Of a DNA stretch of 64,000 nt, positions 23,926-35,924 are shown piece by piece (positions within the stretch are counted from its first letter, which is position 1; the number at the start of each line of letters is the position of its first letter). Origin of the DNA: Gyromitra esculenta (Eukaryota; Ascomycota; Pezizomycetes; Pezizales; Discinaceae); assembly GCA_038503075.1 (NCBI GenBank), contig JBCAML010000005.1, positions 1,302,001 to 1,366,000 of the forward strand, given 5' to 3'. The notes under the pieces were generated by a model. That model was not told the DNA's origin and made no database searches. It saw only the letters and a list, made by a program, of their open reading frames with translations. Both the position numbers and the translations under genes were made by a program.

Positions 23926-25365
23926 ACTGTATCGAATAGGATATTACCAAAGTGACAATAATATGGTCAACGCCACCTTCATCTTTTAGTAGAGATAAGC
24001 AGTTATTCGTGGAGGGAGGTGCAACCCAACTAAAGCGAAGATTCATAGCTCTGTCCGAAACACCTAGCTCTACTTGTGCTCTGCAGTAAGTACCTGAAAA
24101 CAAGGGTATGATGGCTTGGGCCAACCAAATTGCGAAGTGCTGTCGCAGGACGACTTAAAAGATGTTGCCACCAAAAAGCATTTTCAGGTACTTATGGTAG
24201 ATCACGAGTACAAGGCTCTGGTAATAAGTGACCAAATAGTAAGGGTCTGCATGCATTACGAGGCAGCATAGAAACGGTCGATAATAATGAACAATTGTGA
24301 TCATAATTCCTCAGTGAGATATGCATGTATAAGACACGAATGGCACAGTGACTCTGCCTCAGCGGCTAAGTCACCTAACCACACCAGTCTTGAACTCACA
24401 AACTAAAGAATAATCACAACAGCAAGGTAAAAGGTTAATTTTTCCCCACCCTACACCCTCAACGATATATTTCCTTGTGTTCTTTCATGGTTTAAAAAGC
24501 AAAGAAACATTTGGTTGTGTAGAGGATTTGCCAATTCGTTCCTAGTGCTATTTGGTGATGAGTTAGGATCAACGCCTGCTTGTTTTTTTGCAGACCATGC
24601 CCGTTCGGTCACTTATTGCTAGAGCCTTGTGCCTGACTGCACGGCTTCATTGAGTCTTCTGCTGGAACTATGCTGCCTAGTACTCGGGACAGGCATGAAG
24701 AACCCGAAGATGTCTTTAACTAGTAAAATTTCCCGATCTGCTTTTTCCTAGCCGCATTATTGGGTTAGTTAGCCAACTTCTGCTTGCATTTTCGGTTCTT
24801 CAAGCCTGCCCCGAGTAAGTTCTTCTCACCCAATGACTCAGATGGGGGCCGATGTGTTTCCCTTACACTACCGTATCTTCGGTGATTCCCGTGAGCATGA
24901 GCCAAGCAAAAAAAAAACCTTCAAATTCGGGGACAATACAAACCATCATGCCAAAGATACATGTAGCCATCAATCTTCATTACTCTATTCAAGTATGTGT
25001 TCTCGATAGCCTCAAGGGCTGTAATATGAGGTATGTACCGTCTCCTAAGCTTCTGAATTTACGCTACTCGGTCACCACCTAGCACTCGATCCTGTAGCCT
25101 GTCCAGCGTTGACCTACTTCCTTCGATATCTTTTTTCCTCAACCTAGAATACAAAAATCTCGTCCCCTTCTCGAGCTGCATAGCGGCAGGCCGATAAATC
25201 CTCAGGCTCCACTTTGTGGGGATAATTCTCAGGGTTAGGGTTTAGAGACTGCCAAGACATGCGCAGAAAGCTCGTGCCAAACAACCAAACAACCAAAGCC
25301 AGGCCTCACCTACAAGCTTCAACTACATCTCGTCTTTCTCTCTCAAACAGCCCACACTAATAGCT

Positions 25366-27035
25366 ATGGCCAACCAAGAGCCTTCTCCGCGCTGGCTTTC
25401 CATCACTGGCAAACCTCTTCCTCGTTTGGACCTTCCGGATGGCATGCCTGGTCCGTTCTTGCCCTTTGCAGTGCACCAAACACGAACTTACTGAATGTTA
25501 TTCTAGGGAGATGTCGCAGCATCCACGACTTTGAATTTCTCAATCAGCTCGGCGAAGGGAGTCCGTAACCACTATCCTCTATCATCTTTACGCGTATAAA
25601 CTAACTCTCCTCCTCCCCCCCTCCAGCCTACGGCGTAGTCCACCGTGCGCACGACCACAAAACATCCAAAATCGTCGCCCTCAAGCAAGTCCGTATCTTC
25701 GATTCTGACCGTGGCAACGGCATCCCCATCACCGCCCTCCGCGAGATCTCGATTCTCAAGTCGCTTCGACATAACAATGTCGTCAATGTCCTCGATGTGG
25801 CCGTGGGGACGGAGCTAGACGACGTCTACATGGTCATGGAGTACGCAGAGCAGGTTGGTGGATTTTCCCTTTGGGCGGAGTAGTGGTGTTTTTGGGGTAG
25901 AGAACCGTTGGCGCACATCGGCTGGCTTATGGTTCCCTCGCCCGGTGTTGAGGCAACGGGCGGGTGAAGCGCGCGCCGCTGTTACGACGCTTTATAGGAT
26001 TTGGCAAACCTTCTTGATCATGCGAGGGTGAAGTATTCGGAAAGTGAAGGTATGTCTCAACCATAAGCTGGAGAGAAGGGAGAGGTTTGATTGCTGATTT
26101 AAAACGGATAGTGAAATGCCTCATGAAGCAATTACTCGAGGGGCTTGAATATCTCCATAAACACGATATAATCCACCGGTTTGTCTGCCCGTTAATTCAC
26201 CCAGCTCATGCAAACACTAACGTCAACAGCGACATCAAAATGTCCAACCTGCTCCTCACCGCCAAAGGCATCCTCAAAATTGGTTTGCCCTTTTCCAACC
26301 CCAAGTTTCAAGGGACCACAACTAATACCAGCCACAGCTGACTTCGGCATGGCCCGCGAATACTCCTCCCGCCCACTCACCCCCGGCGTTGTAACCGTCT
26401 GGTACCGAGCCCCAGAGCTCCTCCTATCCGCAACCCGCTATACCACCGCCGTCGACCTTTGGTCCGCCGGCTGCATAATGGGCGAACTCATCCTACAGCT
26501 TCCACTCCTTCCCGGCGAATCCGAGCTCGAGCAGTTTAGTCTCATCGTCAAGCTTCTCGGCTCACCCAACGACAAAATCTGGCCTAAGATGCGGCTCCTA
26601 CCGGGAATCTACGACCGCGGTCGTGTCGATGACGTCCCAACCGCAGGTGGAAGCGGTAGAGCTCGATACGTACCACCGCCTGTTGGAGCGCAGAGAGAGA
26701 ATATGTTGGAGAGACGGCTAGTTGGACAGACCAAAGAGACGATTCGATTGATTAATGAGATGCTCACGTTTGATCCTGAACGCAGGATCAGTGCCAGTGA
26801 TGCGCTTAGGGAGCGGTATTTTACGAGAGAGATGCCACCGCCGCAGAGGCCGGAATTGATTCAGACTTTTCCGGAGATACGGAATGAGGATGTTGCCGGG
26901 AAGAAGGGTGGTGGTGGCGGAGAGAGTGGGGTTGGTGGGAAGAGGAAGGGGAAGGATGCGGGGGGGTATGTTTTTGATTTTGGGGATGATTTTGGGGTGA
27001 GGAAGAGACATAGGCAGTTGGAGAGGAGGGATTGA
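25366..27035 (+). CDS. PITSLRE-type cyclin-dependent kinase (CDK10/CDK11, S. pombe Ppk23-like)
   Basis: Seven exons: 25366-25450, 25507-25560, 25627-25853, 25998-26049, 26112-26178, 26230-26282 and 26338-27035, giving 411 aa. Kinase landmarks are complete after splicing: glycine loop GEGTYGVV, VALKQV lysine, C-helix PITALREI (the PITSLRE/PISSLRE helix), IIHRDIKMSNLLL (HRD formed across the exon 5/6 join), ADFGMAREY, T-loop PLTPGVVTVWYRAPELLL with the activating TP threonine, and DLWSAGCIMGELI. A G-rich, basic tail ends the protein. The family acts in the nucleus in transcription, Mediator phosphorylation or splicing control. Two of its donors, after exons 1 and 2, both read GTCCGT, away from the GTAWGT consensus; they are accepted because frame and motifs demand them. 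CDK10 and CDK11 cannot be told apart by eye. Confidence 0.93.
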
Positions 27036-27385
27036 TTGGATGGGTGTGAAGGAGTGAGGCAAGGGTAATAGTTGGCGTAAAGTGATTACTTTTTTTTACT
27101 TTTTTAGTCGGGTGAGATTGGAAACTATAGAGAATTTAACTATTTCCTAAGAACACGAGAAAAGCGACGAATGCATATCAAAACCAAGAGCCAAAAGTTT
27201 CTAGGATGTAGCGTGTAACGATTCGGTATAGTTGGATTCAAGCAGATGTAACGTAAGAATAAACATCATAAAAAAGTAGGATAAAAAATCATCAATCATG
27301 AAAAAATCCAATCGCATCCCACCAACACATTGTCGCCCTAATCCATTCGTCCAGAACCTCGATATATGCATATAAAAAAGAGCCC
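27036..27385. other. Convergent intergenic region
   Basis: About 350 nt separate the stop codons of the convergent kinase and tetraspan genes. The sequence is A/T-rich, as expected of facing 3' UTRs. No gene seen. Confidence 0.6.
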
Positions 27386-28304
27386 CTACTTCAAAAGCTC
27401 ATACCCTCCCTCCGGCGGCAAGAACAATCCAGCCACAGCAATAAACACCGCCAGTAGCGCCGTAAGACACCAACTCACCGTTGCCAAAATCCAACTCAGA
27501 TCCAACTTCCAGCCCACAAAGAACCGATCATCATAATCATATAAATAATTCACCAACGAAGCAGCCACACACTGCACCACCACTAATTTTCCCCCACCCC
27601 AATACCATCTAGCATCAATACAGTAATCCCAAAACCAATTTTAAAGGGAGAAGGTGTTTGTTTTTTTTGGGGGGGGGAGGGGGAGGGGGCATACCATTAA
27701 TCCCCAATAAAAGCGACAACATCTTCCACCCACCCACCCTCTTCACTCTCCCGCCCGCCAAGATCGCTATAAACGCAACCATATTCATGCCCTCCAGCAC
27801 GAGCGCAAACGTCATCAGGAATCCCGTCGACCGCCACATGGAGCAGAAGTAGCGGTCGCTACCATGGCAGTCTGTGTATGTTGGGAAATGGGTGCATCCT
27901 GGTGGACTGAGAGGGGACGAGGAGCAGCGTTTGTGGAGGCCGAGTTGGGTGCTGATTTCCCCGTTTGACTGTTTCCCCCCCCTCTCTTGTTAGTTTGTGG
28001 GCTTGAGTTTTTGTGGGGAGGGGGAAGGGGGGGGTTACGGTGTGTTCTTCGTAGGATATCCACCGGGGGATGAGGATTGAGCTTAGCGTTAGAGCGGTAG
28101 CTGGTTTCTAGATTAGCGTTTTATTCTTACGTTTTCTATTTCGACTTTCTGCGGCTTCCCGGTAGTTTTACTACAATACAGTACACTGCAGTACAGCAGA
28201 GATCGCAGAAAGAAAGAAAAAAGAGCCAATTAGCGATGACGTAACGTTAACGTACCTCCAATAAACACACCCAGCGACGCACCATAAACCGCAGTTCTCG
28301 GCAT
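27386..28304 (-). CDS. Putative four-pass (claudin/SUR7-like) fungal membrane protein
   Basis: Four exons on the minus strand: 28304-28256, 28100-28039, 27968-27695 and 27582-27386, giving 193 aa. Four hydrophobic segments are visible: VYGASLGVFIGATALTLSSI near the N-terminus, TGFLMTFALVLEGMNMVAFI after the first extracellular part, a weaker one around KMLSLLLGINVV, and WILATVSWCLTALLAVFIAV near the C-terminus. The loop after the first segment carries several cysteines (KRCSS, GCTHFP, TDCHG, FCSMW), the layout seen in claudin-like and SUR7/PalI-type proteins. I do not recognise a named family with certainty. Intron 3 contains a long C/G homopolymer tract (about 27666-27690). All joins keep frame. 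Confidence 0.78.
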
Positions 28305-30093
28305 TGCGAAAAGTCTGCTCCAACTATCTATAAAAAATGAAGCTGAGAACAAAAAAGAGGGTTTGGAATTAAGTTAGGAAGGGGGAGAGAGGGAAAAAAG
28401 AAATGCGGGGAGAAGCCGAGGAGCAGGTGGAGAAGGAATCTTTTCTCAGAATCGAGGGATCAATCGGACTCGCTGCTTGGACGGGCAAGACGAGTGATAA
28501 CGGTAGCACACAGCCAGGAAACGGCTGTGCAGCTTAGTGCAGCCAGACGAGAGCAGGGGTTTAATTGGTTGCACTGGGAAGAGTTGTTTTTGTGATAACA
28601 CGAAAAGACGTTTACGTAGCCTCAACAAACTGACGGGGGTGTTTATCGGTGGTGGTTGTGGTGTTTACTATTCTCGTGGATCTGATTCCAAGTACTTGGC
28701 TGACAGGGACTCGGAATGGATGATAGGGAATGCTGGCTTTGTGCCAGTTGAGTTAAGGTTGGTTGGCGATGCCAGGCACCGCTGTGTTCTCCCCTAACCC
28801 TGAGAAGTGGTACCTGGCTGGTACTTAGGGTTTCCATCAATAGTGCCACCTGGAGTACTTACTATCATGTAGCCACATGTAGTTCTGTCTTTCTTCAAAC
28901 TCATGCATCTTGATAGATTCATGTGGCCGGGGCAATTGCTACTGCACATGCAGGCTTAGGGCCAAGAGAAATTGGAGGCTGAAGTACCGTTCGACATAAT
29001 AATCGCTCAATTGAAACCACTTAGTTCCCCAGGGCCAAAATACTAGTTCACCGAAGAGAAAACATCTGACCATTTCCATTGTCTGTAGAAGTGAACCAAG
29101 CGGTGGTCTTCCGTGATATCACTGCCTAAGCATCGGTGGTTTGTGGGGGATCAAGAGCTCTTGCTGACGTATGTCCACCTCTGGTCACTTGCGTATGTTC
29201 CACACAGCCTCACCAAAGCTCACTCGATCGCGAGGCCTGGCCGGTCGCGACTCTTGGCTAGAGGCAGAATCCAGGGGAAGGTCAAAAACCACCAACCAGG
29301 TCCACGATATCACTCAAGCTCCTGGCTCTCTGAGCTGAAGTTTTCATTTACGCCTCCCGGGTAATAAGTTGGATCTTCACTACACCGCCTCAAACCCCCC
29401 ACCCCACGACAGCCTCACCTACCAAATCCCATGGAGCTGCTTTCCAACCCTCATCAGACTTGCTCAATTGCGATCTCGGTTCCGATATTCGTGTGCTGGG
29501 GATGCAAACCGTTATATATATGCACTTATTCAAATGCAAGGAGTAACCGCGTGATATCGCCACACCTTATTCTGGCGGCCTTGATCGTGGCCTTGCATCT
29601 AGAGTTGATGGTTCGTGATGTTCTCTACTCTATTCTTAGCAGGAAGGGGTCTGTAGCGTTACAGCTGCAGTAGGCGGCAATGGACCCACGAACTCTGTTT
29701 CGTCGTTGGGGTTCAAGGCAACAGACAAAAAGGCTCAATCTTAATAAGGGCAAGCAGGGCGTCAGACGGCGTATCTCTGGGTATCTCGGAGCAAATCGTA
29801 TTTGCCACTCTGAATAAATAAAAAAGTGAGTTGAGATTTAATGCTTGAACATTCATCACGGCTTGCATGTACCTGGAAAAAAGTCTTGGCAAGCCATAGG
29901 GGTCACAGCTGCGCCCAAGAACGAACTTCCTCAAGATTCAAGAGGCTGAGCGAGTTCAAAAAGTATTTTTCTTCAACCCTTGAACCCCTTGCATCATACT
30001 CATCTTGTGCTCGCTTTTTTTGCTTGGTCTGGTATCCTTTTTTCTTTCTGATCTACAAGACTACTTAGTATCCCTCGGACTACTTAGTTCACG
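28305..30093. other. Intergenic region upstream of the tetraspan and F-box genes
   Basis: This is the divergent promoter region, about 1.8 kb. ORFs at 28537-28797 and 29113-29364 show no domain. It contains the 8-mer CACATGTA twice near 28865-28880 but no exact TACATGTA. I see no gene. Confidence 0.5.
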
Positions 30094-31924
30094 ATGGTTG
30101 CTGGACTTGGTCCTGAACTCCTGGCGACGATGGAGGCGTTACGGGAACTAGAACCGGATGTGGATGTCAGCTCAGTTAAGCGCGAGACTCGAATACTGCC
30201 CAGGGAAATCTACGTCCTGCTCACTGATCATGGGTATAAGGCACCTAGCAGAGACACGACCGTGAGACGATACTGTAAGAAGAGGAATCGAGCAATGGAT
30301 AGTCAAGGTAGGATGCTAATGCTGAAGTACTCAGTCTATTGGACTATACTGACCAAGCTCTTTAGGCCCGGAATCACGTATATTCTCTTTTATAGGTCGC
30401 AAGACTCGTAAATCAGCTCCCTCGAGTACCAAACCACCAAGCCATCTTCCCTACGAAATAATCTCCCAAATACTCTCTTACTTCACCGCTGCCGACGCTG
30501 TTCGATCCGAAAATGGCAGTTACCGTAAATACTGCTCCCTCTGCCACCTTATGCACCTCTACACCTTCAGCTTGATATCTAAACCGTGGAACATCGTCGC
30601 CACGGAACTCCTCTATTCCAACCTCAAGCTCGACCTCGATGGTACATGCGAGTACCATTGGCGCGGGATCCCATGGAGCGACGGCAAGCTATGGTGGACA
30701 AGACGTCATTCATATCTAAAGAACCGATACCTCAAGCCGCTCCTACGAACATTGACCGCCCGCCCAGATCTCGCAGAGTGGTTTCGCACAGTCGAAATCG
30801 ATGTACACAACCATATGGAATTAGACTATAAGGTACTTCCACTATACACGAAGCTGATCGCTCTGTGTCCGAACCTTACATCGATACTCGGAGACCCATG
30901 CATCTTCTTCTCTCTATACCACCACCTCCCATCACGCAAAGTAACTCTCGGCCGTTGTTTCGACGTCTGTCTAACCGGCGGATACGTGCGGCGCCACGCC
31001 ATCGCGCGAATTCGAAAGCACCAAGAAGAACTCCATGAAGTCCTCTTGAACCGCGCAAACTGGGAATCCTGGGGGGTGGACGGATGCCAGATGTCCCCAC
31101 CGTTCCTATCCTCAAACTGGAGGAACCTAAAACACATATCCTTCAAAAACTATCACCTCTACCTCGAAGTCCTCCCTCCCCCCTTCGAACCACTACCGCC
31201 ACCACCACCGCTAGCATCCCTCGTCTCCCTCGTCTCCCTCTCATTGACAAACACCACCCTCAGAGTCCTCTCCCTGGTCCCTGATAACCAGCTCACCTCC
31301 CTCAGAATCGAAAACCCAGACTCATACTTCCCAAACTGGACCTCCTTCTCGCTTCTCACCGAGCTGTGGTCCTACCTCGCGCGCGGGCGTGGTGCAAACT
31401 CGAAACTAAGACATCTCAGCATCTCAATTCCAGCTCGCCACGCACCGCTCACGAAGAAATGGCTTGGCAAAACCCTCAGTCTGGTACCAAACTTGCGTGA
31501 ACTGGAGCTCTCGCCCCACTACGATACGACGCGGAACCACATAGTCCTCAAAAACGACCCTGAACTAGAAGAGTATGCGCTCCGCCCGGCCGCCTTCCCG
31601 ACATGCAAGAAGTTGCAGACACTGCGGTATTTTTTTCCCGGGTGGACGCATAACGAACTGCTTGTAGAACTCCTGGCAAAGGAGGGTATGTTCCCGGCGC
31701 TGAGGGACTTGATTTGTTTTCGGTCTAGTGCTGTGGCGGAGCTAGCAGATGCGGTGGATTGGAGCCCGGTTGAAGAACAGGCCCTGGAGCAGAGTATAGA
31801 GGCGAGTAGGGAGAAGGGGACGAAGGTTGACCAGGAACTCAAGGTGGTGTTGGAGGGAAGGGGGATGGGATGGGTTAGGGATTCGACGATTGATTGGAGG
31901 AAGATTCGTTATGGGTATAAGTGA
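30094..31924 (+). CDS. F-box protein with unusual N-terminal extension
   Basis: Two exons, 30094-30307 and 30396-31924, giving 580 aa. The F-box core LPYEIISQILSYF lies at about residues 91-103, after the join QG-RKTRKSAPSS. The C-terminal part is long and Leu-rich with stretches such as LKHISFKNYHLYL, LTSLRIEN, LRHLSISI and LRELELSP, compatible with degenerate LRR-like repeats. F-box proteins recruit substrates to SCF ubiquitin ligases through Skp1; the substrate is unknown. The first about 70 residues (LPREIYVLLTDHGY, TTVRRYCKKR) precede the F-box and I do not recognise them; they have a helix-turn-helix-like look. A polyproline run of eight or so residues lies near PLPPPPPLAS. It is convergent with the WKF gene. 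Confidence 0.85.
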
Positions 31925-32354
31925 AGGGTAGATGTGTAATTAGGGGATATCATTGAAATACGGGGAGGACGGTTTTTGGAAAAAAAATTAAAAGGAGTTC
32001 TGGATTTAAATTAAATTTTATTCTTATGTTCCTGTTTTTTTTTTTTTTTGATATTATATAGCTAAGGCGTTGCGTTGTATGTTATGTATGAATTAGTTTG
32101 ATCGTTGGTAGAATGCTATTTACCTGCAAAGAAACGGTAGCAGAAACAAAATAACCTCCCGCCATCGACTGGTGTATCCAGCTTAAATCTCCCTCTTTCC
32201 CTCTTCTCTAAGCATAAGGCATCTATAAAAAGACGATTCCACCTATGCATATTTATTCCCCCCCCCCCTTTCTAGTCAGCTTCGAATAAGAAACGGTGAC
32301 GCAGATCGTACAAAAAAAAAAAAACCACAATCCCCTCAACTGCAGTTACCCAGT
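31925..32354. other. Convergent intergenic region
   Basis: About 430 nt between facing stop codons, with T- and C-homopolymers (about 32036-32050 and 32260-32270). No gene seen. Confidence 0.6.
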
Positions 32355-33632
32355 TTATTCCTCATCATCACCACTGCTACTGCTACTGCTACTGCTATCA
32401 CTCTCATCGTCATCGTCATCGTCATCATCGTCCTCATGTCCTAAAGCCGCCAGGACCAATTTCGCCCTACCAACGTTATCCTTCTGGTTCTCCAAATCCA
32501 GCTTCTCGCCATCCTTCGAGATTGTATCGTTCGCACGCTTCACCACCTCGTTCGCCTGCGCCAGCAGTCTGTCTCTGGCAGCGGGCGACTGCAGCCCCGC
32601 GATATAGGACTTGAGCGCGTCCGCGTACCCTTCCTGCGGGATCCGCGCGGGGTCGAACGCGTGCCGCAGGATCCAGTTCTGCTTGCTCTTTTCAAACTTC
32701 CAGGTCTCGCGCGAGACGTGGTAGGTCAAGAGGTATGATAGCTTTGCGCTGGCCCCGAGACCGGCGTCGTCGTCTTCTGCGTCTTCTTTTTGTTCTCTGC
32801 GTTTCTGGCGTTTCTCGCGTTTCTCGCGTTTCTTGGAGGCGGGGGGTGGCGGAACGGGGGATTGGTCGTCGTCGTCATCGCCGTCGTCGTCGAAGCGCTT
32901 GTGGGTCCCGTTGGGTTTGGGGGTTGGGTTCGGGTCGTCGAAGCCTTCGGGGAGCTCGTTGTTGGTGGGGTAGTTGGTGATGTGTTGCTGGTAGGAGTCG
33001 TAGTGCGCGAATGGGTCGTGGTTTTGGTACAGGGTTTTTATCGAGTCCCCGTCTGTCGCTTTTGTGTCTGGGGTGAAGGAGACGGATTTCCTAAGGACTT
33101 GTTTTTCCTCCGCGGATAGCTTTTTCCTAAGGGATGATTTGGACGGGCTTCCGGTGGAAATTGTTGCTGTTGAGGATGATTCTGGGGGGGGCGGTGGAGT
33201 GGTTTTGGGGGTGGGTGGACTTGTATCTCTTTCTGGTAGTGTTGGTGGTGGTGGTGGTGATGGTGGTGATGGCGAGGAGGTTTTGTTCTTCTTGCTCCTC
33301 TTTCTTTTCTTCTTCTCCTTCTCTTCCTTCTTCTCCTTCTTCTCCGTCAATTCTTCTGCTTCTCCGGTCTCCTTCACCTCCTCATCACCACCGTCCCGCT
33401 CCTTCCGTCGCTTACTCTTCTTCTTCTTCCTTTTATCCCCACCATCTATTCCCCCATCCTCCCTCCCTCCGTCGCCATCCCCATTCTCTGCTTCGCGTTT
33501 ACGCTTGCTCTTCGAGGGAGCCGGACTGCCGATTGGTAGATTGGTACTGAACTTCGATTCCAAGCCGACCTTTTCCCATCCGGAGACGTGCGAAGCTGCA
33601 ACTGTAACTCCGCCATCGCTGGCTGTCGCCAT
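32355..33632 (-). CDS. WKF-domain nucleolar protein (C7orf50-like), ribosome biogenesis
   Basis: A single exon of 425 aa on the minus strand. The WKF domain lies at about residues 305-350: LSYLLTYHVSRETWKFEKSK, followed by NWILRHAFDP and YADALKSYIAGL. The rest is disordered and highly charged: lysine- and glutamate-rich blocks in the first third, proline runs around residues 125-155, KKREKREKRQKRREQKE before the domain, and an acidic/serine tail (about ten D, then eight S). The composition fits a nucleolar protein; a role in rRNA processing follows from the family and was not tested here. The start MATASDGGVTVAAS is the first ATG in an open frame. Confidence 0.88.
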   Translation of the reverse strand: MATASDGGVTVAASHVSGWEKVGLESKFSTNLPIGSPAPSKSKRKREAENGDGDGGREDGGIDGGDKRKKKKSKRRKERDGGDEEVKETGEAEELTEKKEKKEEKEKKKRKRSKKNKTSSPSPPSPPPPPTLPERDTSPPTPKTTPPPPPESSSTATISTGSPSKSSLRKKLSAEEKQVLRKSVSFTPDTKATDGDSIKTLYQNHDPFAHYDSYQQHITNYPTNNELPEGFDDPNPTPKPNGTHKRFDDDGDDDDDQSPVPPPPASKKREKREKRQKRREQKEDAEDDDAGLGASAKLSYLLTYHVSRETWKFEKSKQNWILRHAFDPARIPQEGYADALKSYIAGLQSPAARDRLLAQANEVVKRANDTISKDGEKLDLENQKDNVGRAKLVLAALGHEDDDDDDDDDESDSSSSSSSSGDDEE

Positions 33633-34321
33633 TGCTAACGACTAGACAGGGAGTTGTGGAGTGAAGCTGTGTATACGTGTTGTGTCTTCGGAGGAGGAGG
33701 GTGGAGGAGGAGGGAGAAGAATTGGATTTTTTTTTTTGGACGGATTGAAGGGGTGGAATGTTGCGCAGGGTAACTAGCCGGCAGGGATCATGGATCATGG
33801 ATCTGGGTGGCCTGGGTGGTTTGCTGGTAGCGGTATATTAGGGCATGGCTTCTCTTTTGGGGGGAGCGGTCGGACTTATGGATCGGACTTTGGAGAGGGG
33901 ATGGGACTCCACGGCGGGATGTCGCTGTATATGTACTCGCAAGAACCGTGAGGCTCTAGAGATTGAGCAGCTGCCTGGAAGTAGTGCCCTGGAAGATTCG
34001 GTCGCTGCAGGACTGGCCAATGGAGAGAACATGGCGCTGTCGCCTGCTGTAGTTGTATCTCAAACCCGAGTGATAAGACATGATGCTGAGTACTGATATT
34101 GAATTCGTAGATACTAACAAAAAGCAAAGAAAGAAAGCAGAAACAACTGTACGCATAGCAACAAAACCAACACCTCCGCAATCAATCCAGACAAAAGAAA
34201 CAGACAAGACCCAAAAGTAAACCCACACAAAAAAGCCCACACCATTCCCAAGCTCCTTATGGCACGCACCCAGCCCAGCAATAAGCACCCAATACACATC
34301 TCATCGTCCCACCACTCCTCC
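33633..34321. other. Intergenic region between WKF and ALDH genes
   Basis: It contains the WKF promoter and the ALDH 3' flank, with ATCACTCG (minus) at 34067-34074 in context close to the longer shared word. ORFs here are shadows without domains. Confidence 0.5.
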
Positions 34322-35924
34322 TCAAATTCCAAAAGTCGTAACTTTAAGGTGCAGAAACTCATCGAAAGCCGCCCTCCCAACCAAGTTCCCAGTGCCGCTG
34401 GCCTTCCACCCGGGCGGAAACAAGTTGACATCGCCGAGAAAAGTCGGTCCATTGATATTGCAAACCCTGTTCAGCGTCAGTAAACACATCCAGCAGGAGG
34501 AAAAACACCCCCCCTTCCTTCCCGCCAGCAGATTAACTCACCCCGCGTCAATCCTCTTCGAGATCCTCAGCCCCCTCGCCAAATCCTTCGTCCAGACCGC
34601 CGAAACCAGCCCAAAAACAGTATCATTGGCAAGCCGTACCGCCTCCTCCTCGTCCGCAATCTCAGTTATGGACGCCAGCGGCCCAAACGACTCAACGTGG
34701 TACAACTCCATCTTATCCGTCACCCCGCTCAGCACCAAGTTCGGGAACCTGTTCCCGTCGTCAAAGTCGAATGTGGTGTAAATGTCCTTATTCACAATCC
34801 TGGCCCCCTTCTTCAGCGCATCGTCGACCAGCGATTTCACCCTCCTGTTCGCGCCCGGCAGCGCCAGAATCTGGAATTCACCAAGCTTGTGGGCTGCCGC
34901 GACTAGTGCTGTCGTGAACTGCTCGATCACGGCGGAATGGACGAGGATCTTTTCGGTCGCCATGCAGACTTGTCCGGACTGCCCACATCACCATCATCAG
35001 CACATGTATACCCCCAAAAAAAACCAAAAAAAAACCAAAAAACCAAAACTAGTACACAGCAGAATAGCAACTCACATGGACAAAGCTACCCGCCGCCGCC
35101 GCCGCAGCAGCAGCATCAACATCTGCATCCTCCAACACAATCAACGGCGCCTTGCCCCCCAGCTCCAGCGAAATCGGCTTCAGGTGCTCTCCCGCCTTCG
35201 CCGCAAGCTTCCTCGCGACCATCGAGCTGCCGGTGAAATCAATCTTCCTCACCGCCTCATGCGCAATCAGCGCATTCGTGATCTCGGCGGCGTCCTCGCG
35301 CGAATGACTGACCAGGTTGACGACGCCCGGGGGGAAGCCCGCCTCGACCGCGATGGACGTGACGAGGTAGTGGGTGCGGGGCGACATTTCCGACGCCTTG
35401 ATGATGACGGTGTTCCCGGTGGCGACCGGGAAGAAGATGGCGCGCAGCAACAGGATGATCGGGGCGTTCCAGGGCACGATGCCCAGGATGACGCCGTAGG
35501 GCTCCCGCGTGACGTATGCGGTCCTGCCCTCGCCGGCTTCCTCCTCGATGCTGCCGGCGATGGTCACGACTGTGCCTGCGATGTGTTCCAGCAGCTCGAT
35601 CCCCGCGCGCACGTTGAAGTCGCGCCAGGGCTCGCCCGCGCCCGTCTCCAGACGCATGCATTCTTTGAGCTCGGCTTGGCGCCGCTCGAGGATGCGCTGG
35701 AACTTCTGGATGAGTTCGCGGCGTCTGGGGTATTTGGTGCGCGACCAGGCGGGGAAGGCGGCGGAGGCGGCAGCGGCGGCCGACTCCACGTCGGACAGGG
35801 AGGCGGCGGAGGCGGACCAGAGGGGCTTGCCGGTTGCTGGGTCGGTGACGGGGAAGGTCTTTGAGGAGAGGACCTCCTCGTTGTTGATGAGGAGGGGAGT
35901 GATGTAGTCTTGGTTGAGCTGCAT
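34322..35924 (-). CDS. NAD(P)-dependent aldehyde dehydrogenase, salicylaldehyde/vanillin dehydrogenase-like
   Basis: Three exons on the minus strand: 35924-35076, 34978-34542 and 34466-34322, giving 476 aa, the normal ALDH length. The catalytic set is complete: PWNAP (Asn), LELGGKAPLIV (general-base Glu) and SGQVCMATEK (nucleophilic Cys, at the exon 2 start). Cofactor-site motifs are IIKASEMSPR and IDFTGSSMVARK. ESFGPLASI and NINGPTF complete the fold. The group oxidises aromatic or aliphatic aldehydes to acids; the exact substrate is uncertain. The start MQLNQDYITPLL is preferred over an in-frame ATG at 36146, because the added 74 residues would translate a tandem repeat and look like leader sequence. 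The coding region is more GC-rich than its surroundings. Confidence 0.93.

Larger units (their letters stand above)
21678..25365. other. Gene-free region with several inverted and direct repeats
   Basis: About 3.7 kb without a supported gene. It contains a 32-nt imperfect direct repeat (21911 and 22017), an inverted repeat (23364-23392 against 23556-23584), a TCTA microsatellite (23716-23746), a strong hairpin (23777-23925), TACATGTA at 24958-24965 and a telomere-like GGGTTAGGGTTTAG word at about 25232-25245. The end is the promoter of the kinase gene. Confidence 0.5.

Noticed and set aside
25232..25245. Telomere-like GGGTTAGGGTTTAG
   Set aside because: Only about two units in the middle of ordinary genes; a single short match is expected by chance or as an interstitial trace.
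33064..33645. 193-codon plus-strand ORF rich in S and F
   Set aside because: Antisense shadow of the lysine/glutamate-rich WKF-domain gene.
35257..35661. 134-codon minus-strand ORF rich in R, H and G
   Set aside because: It is another frame of the GC-rich ALDH exon 1, whose own frame has all catalytic motifs.
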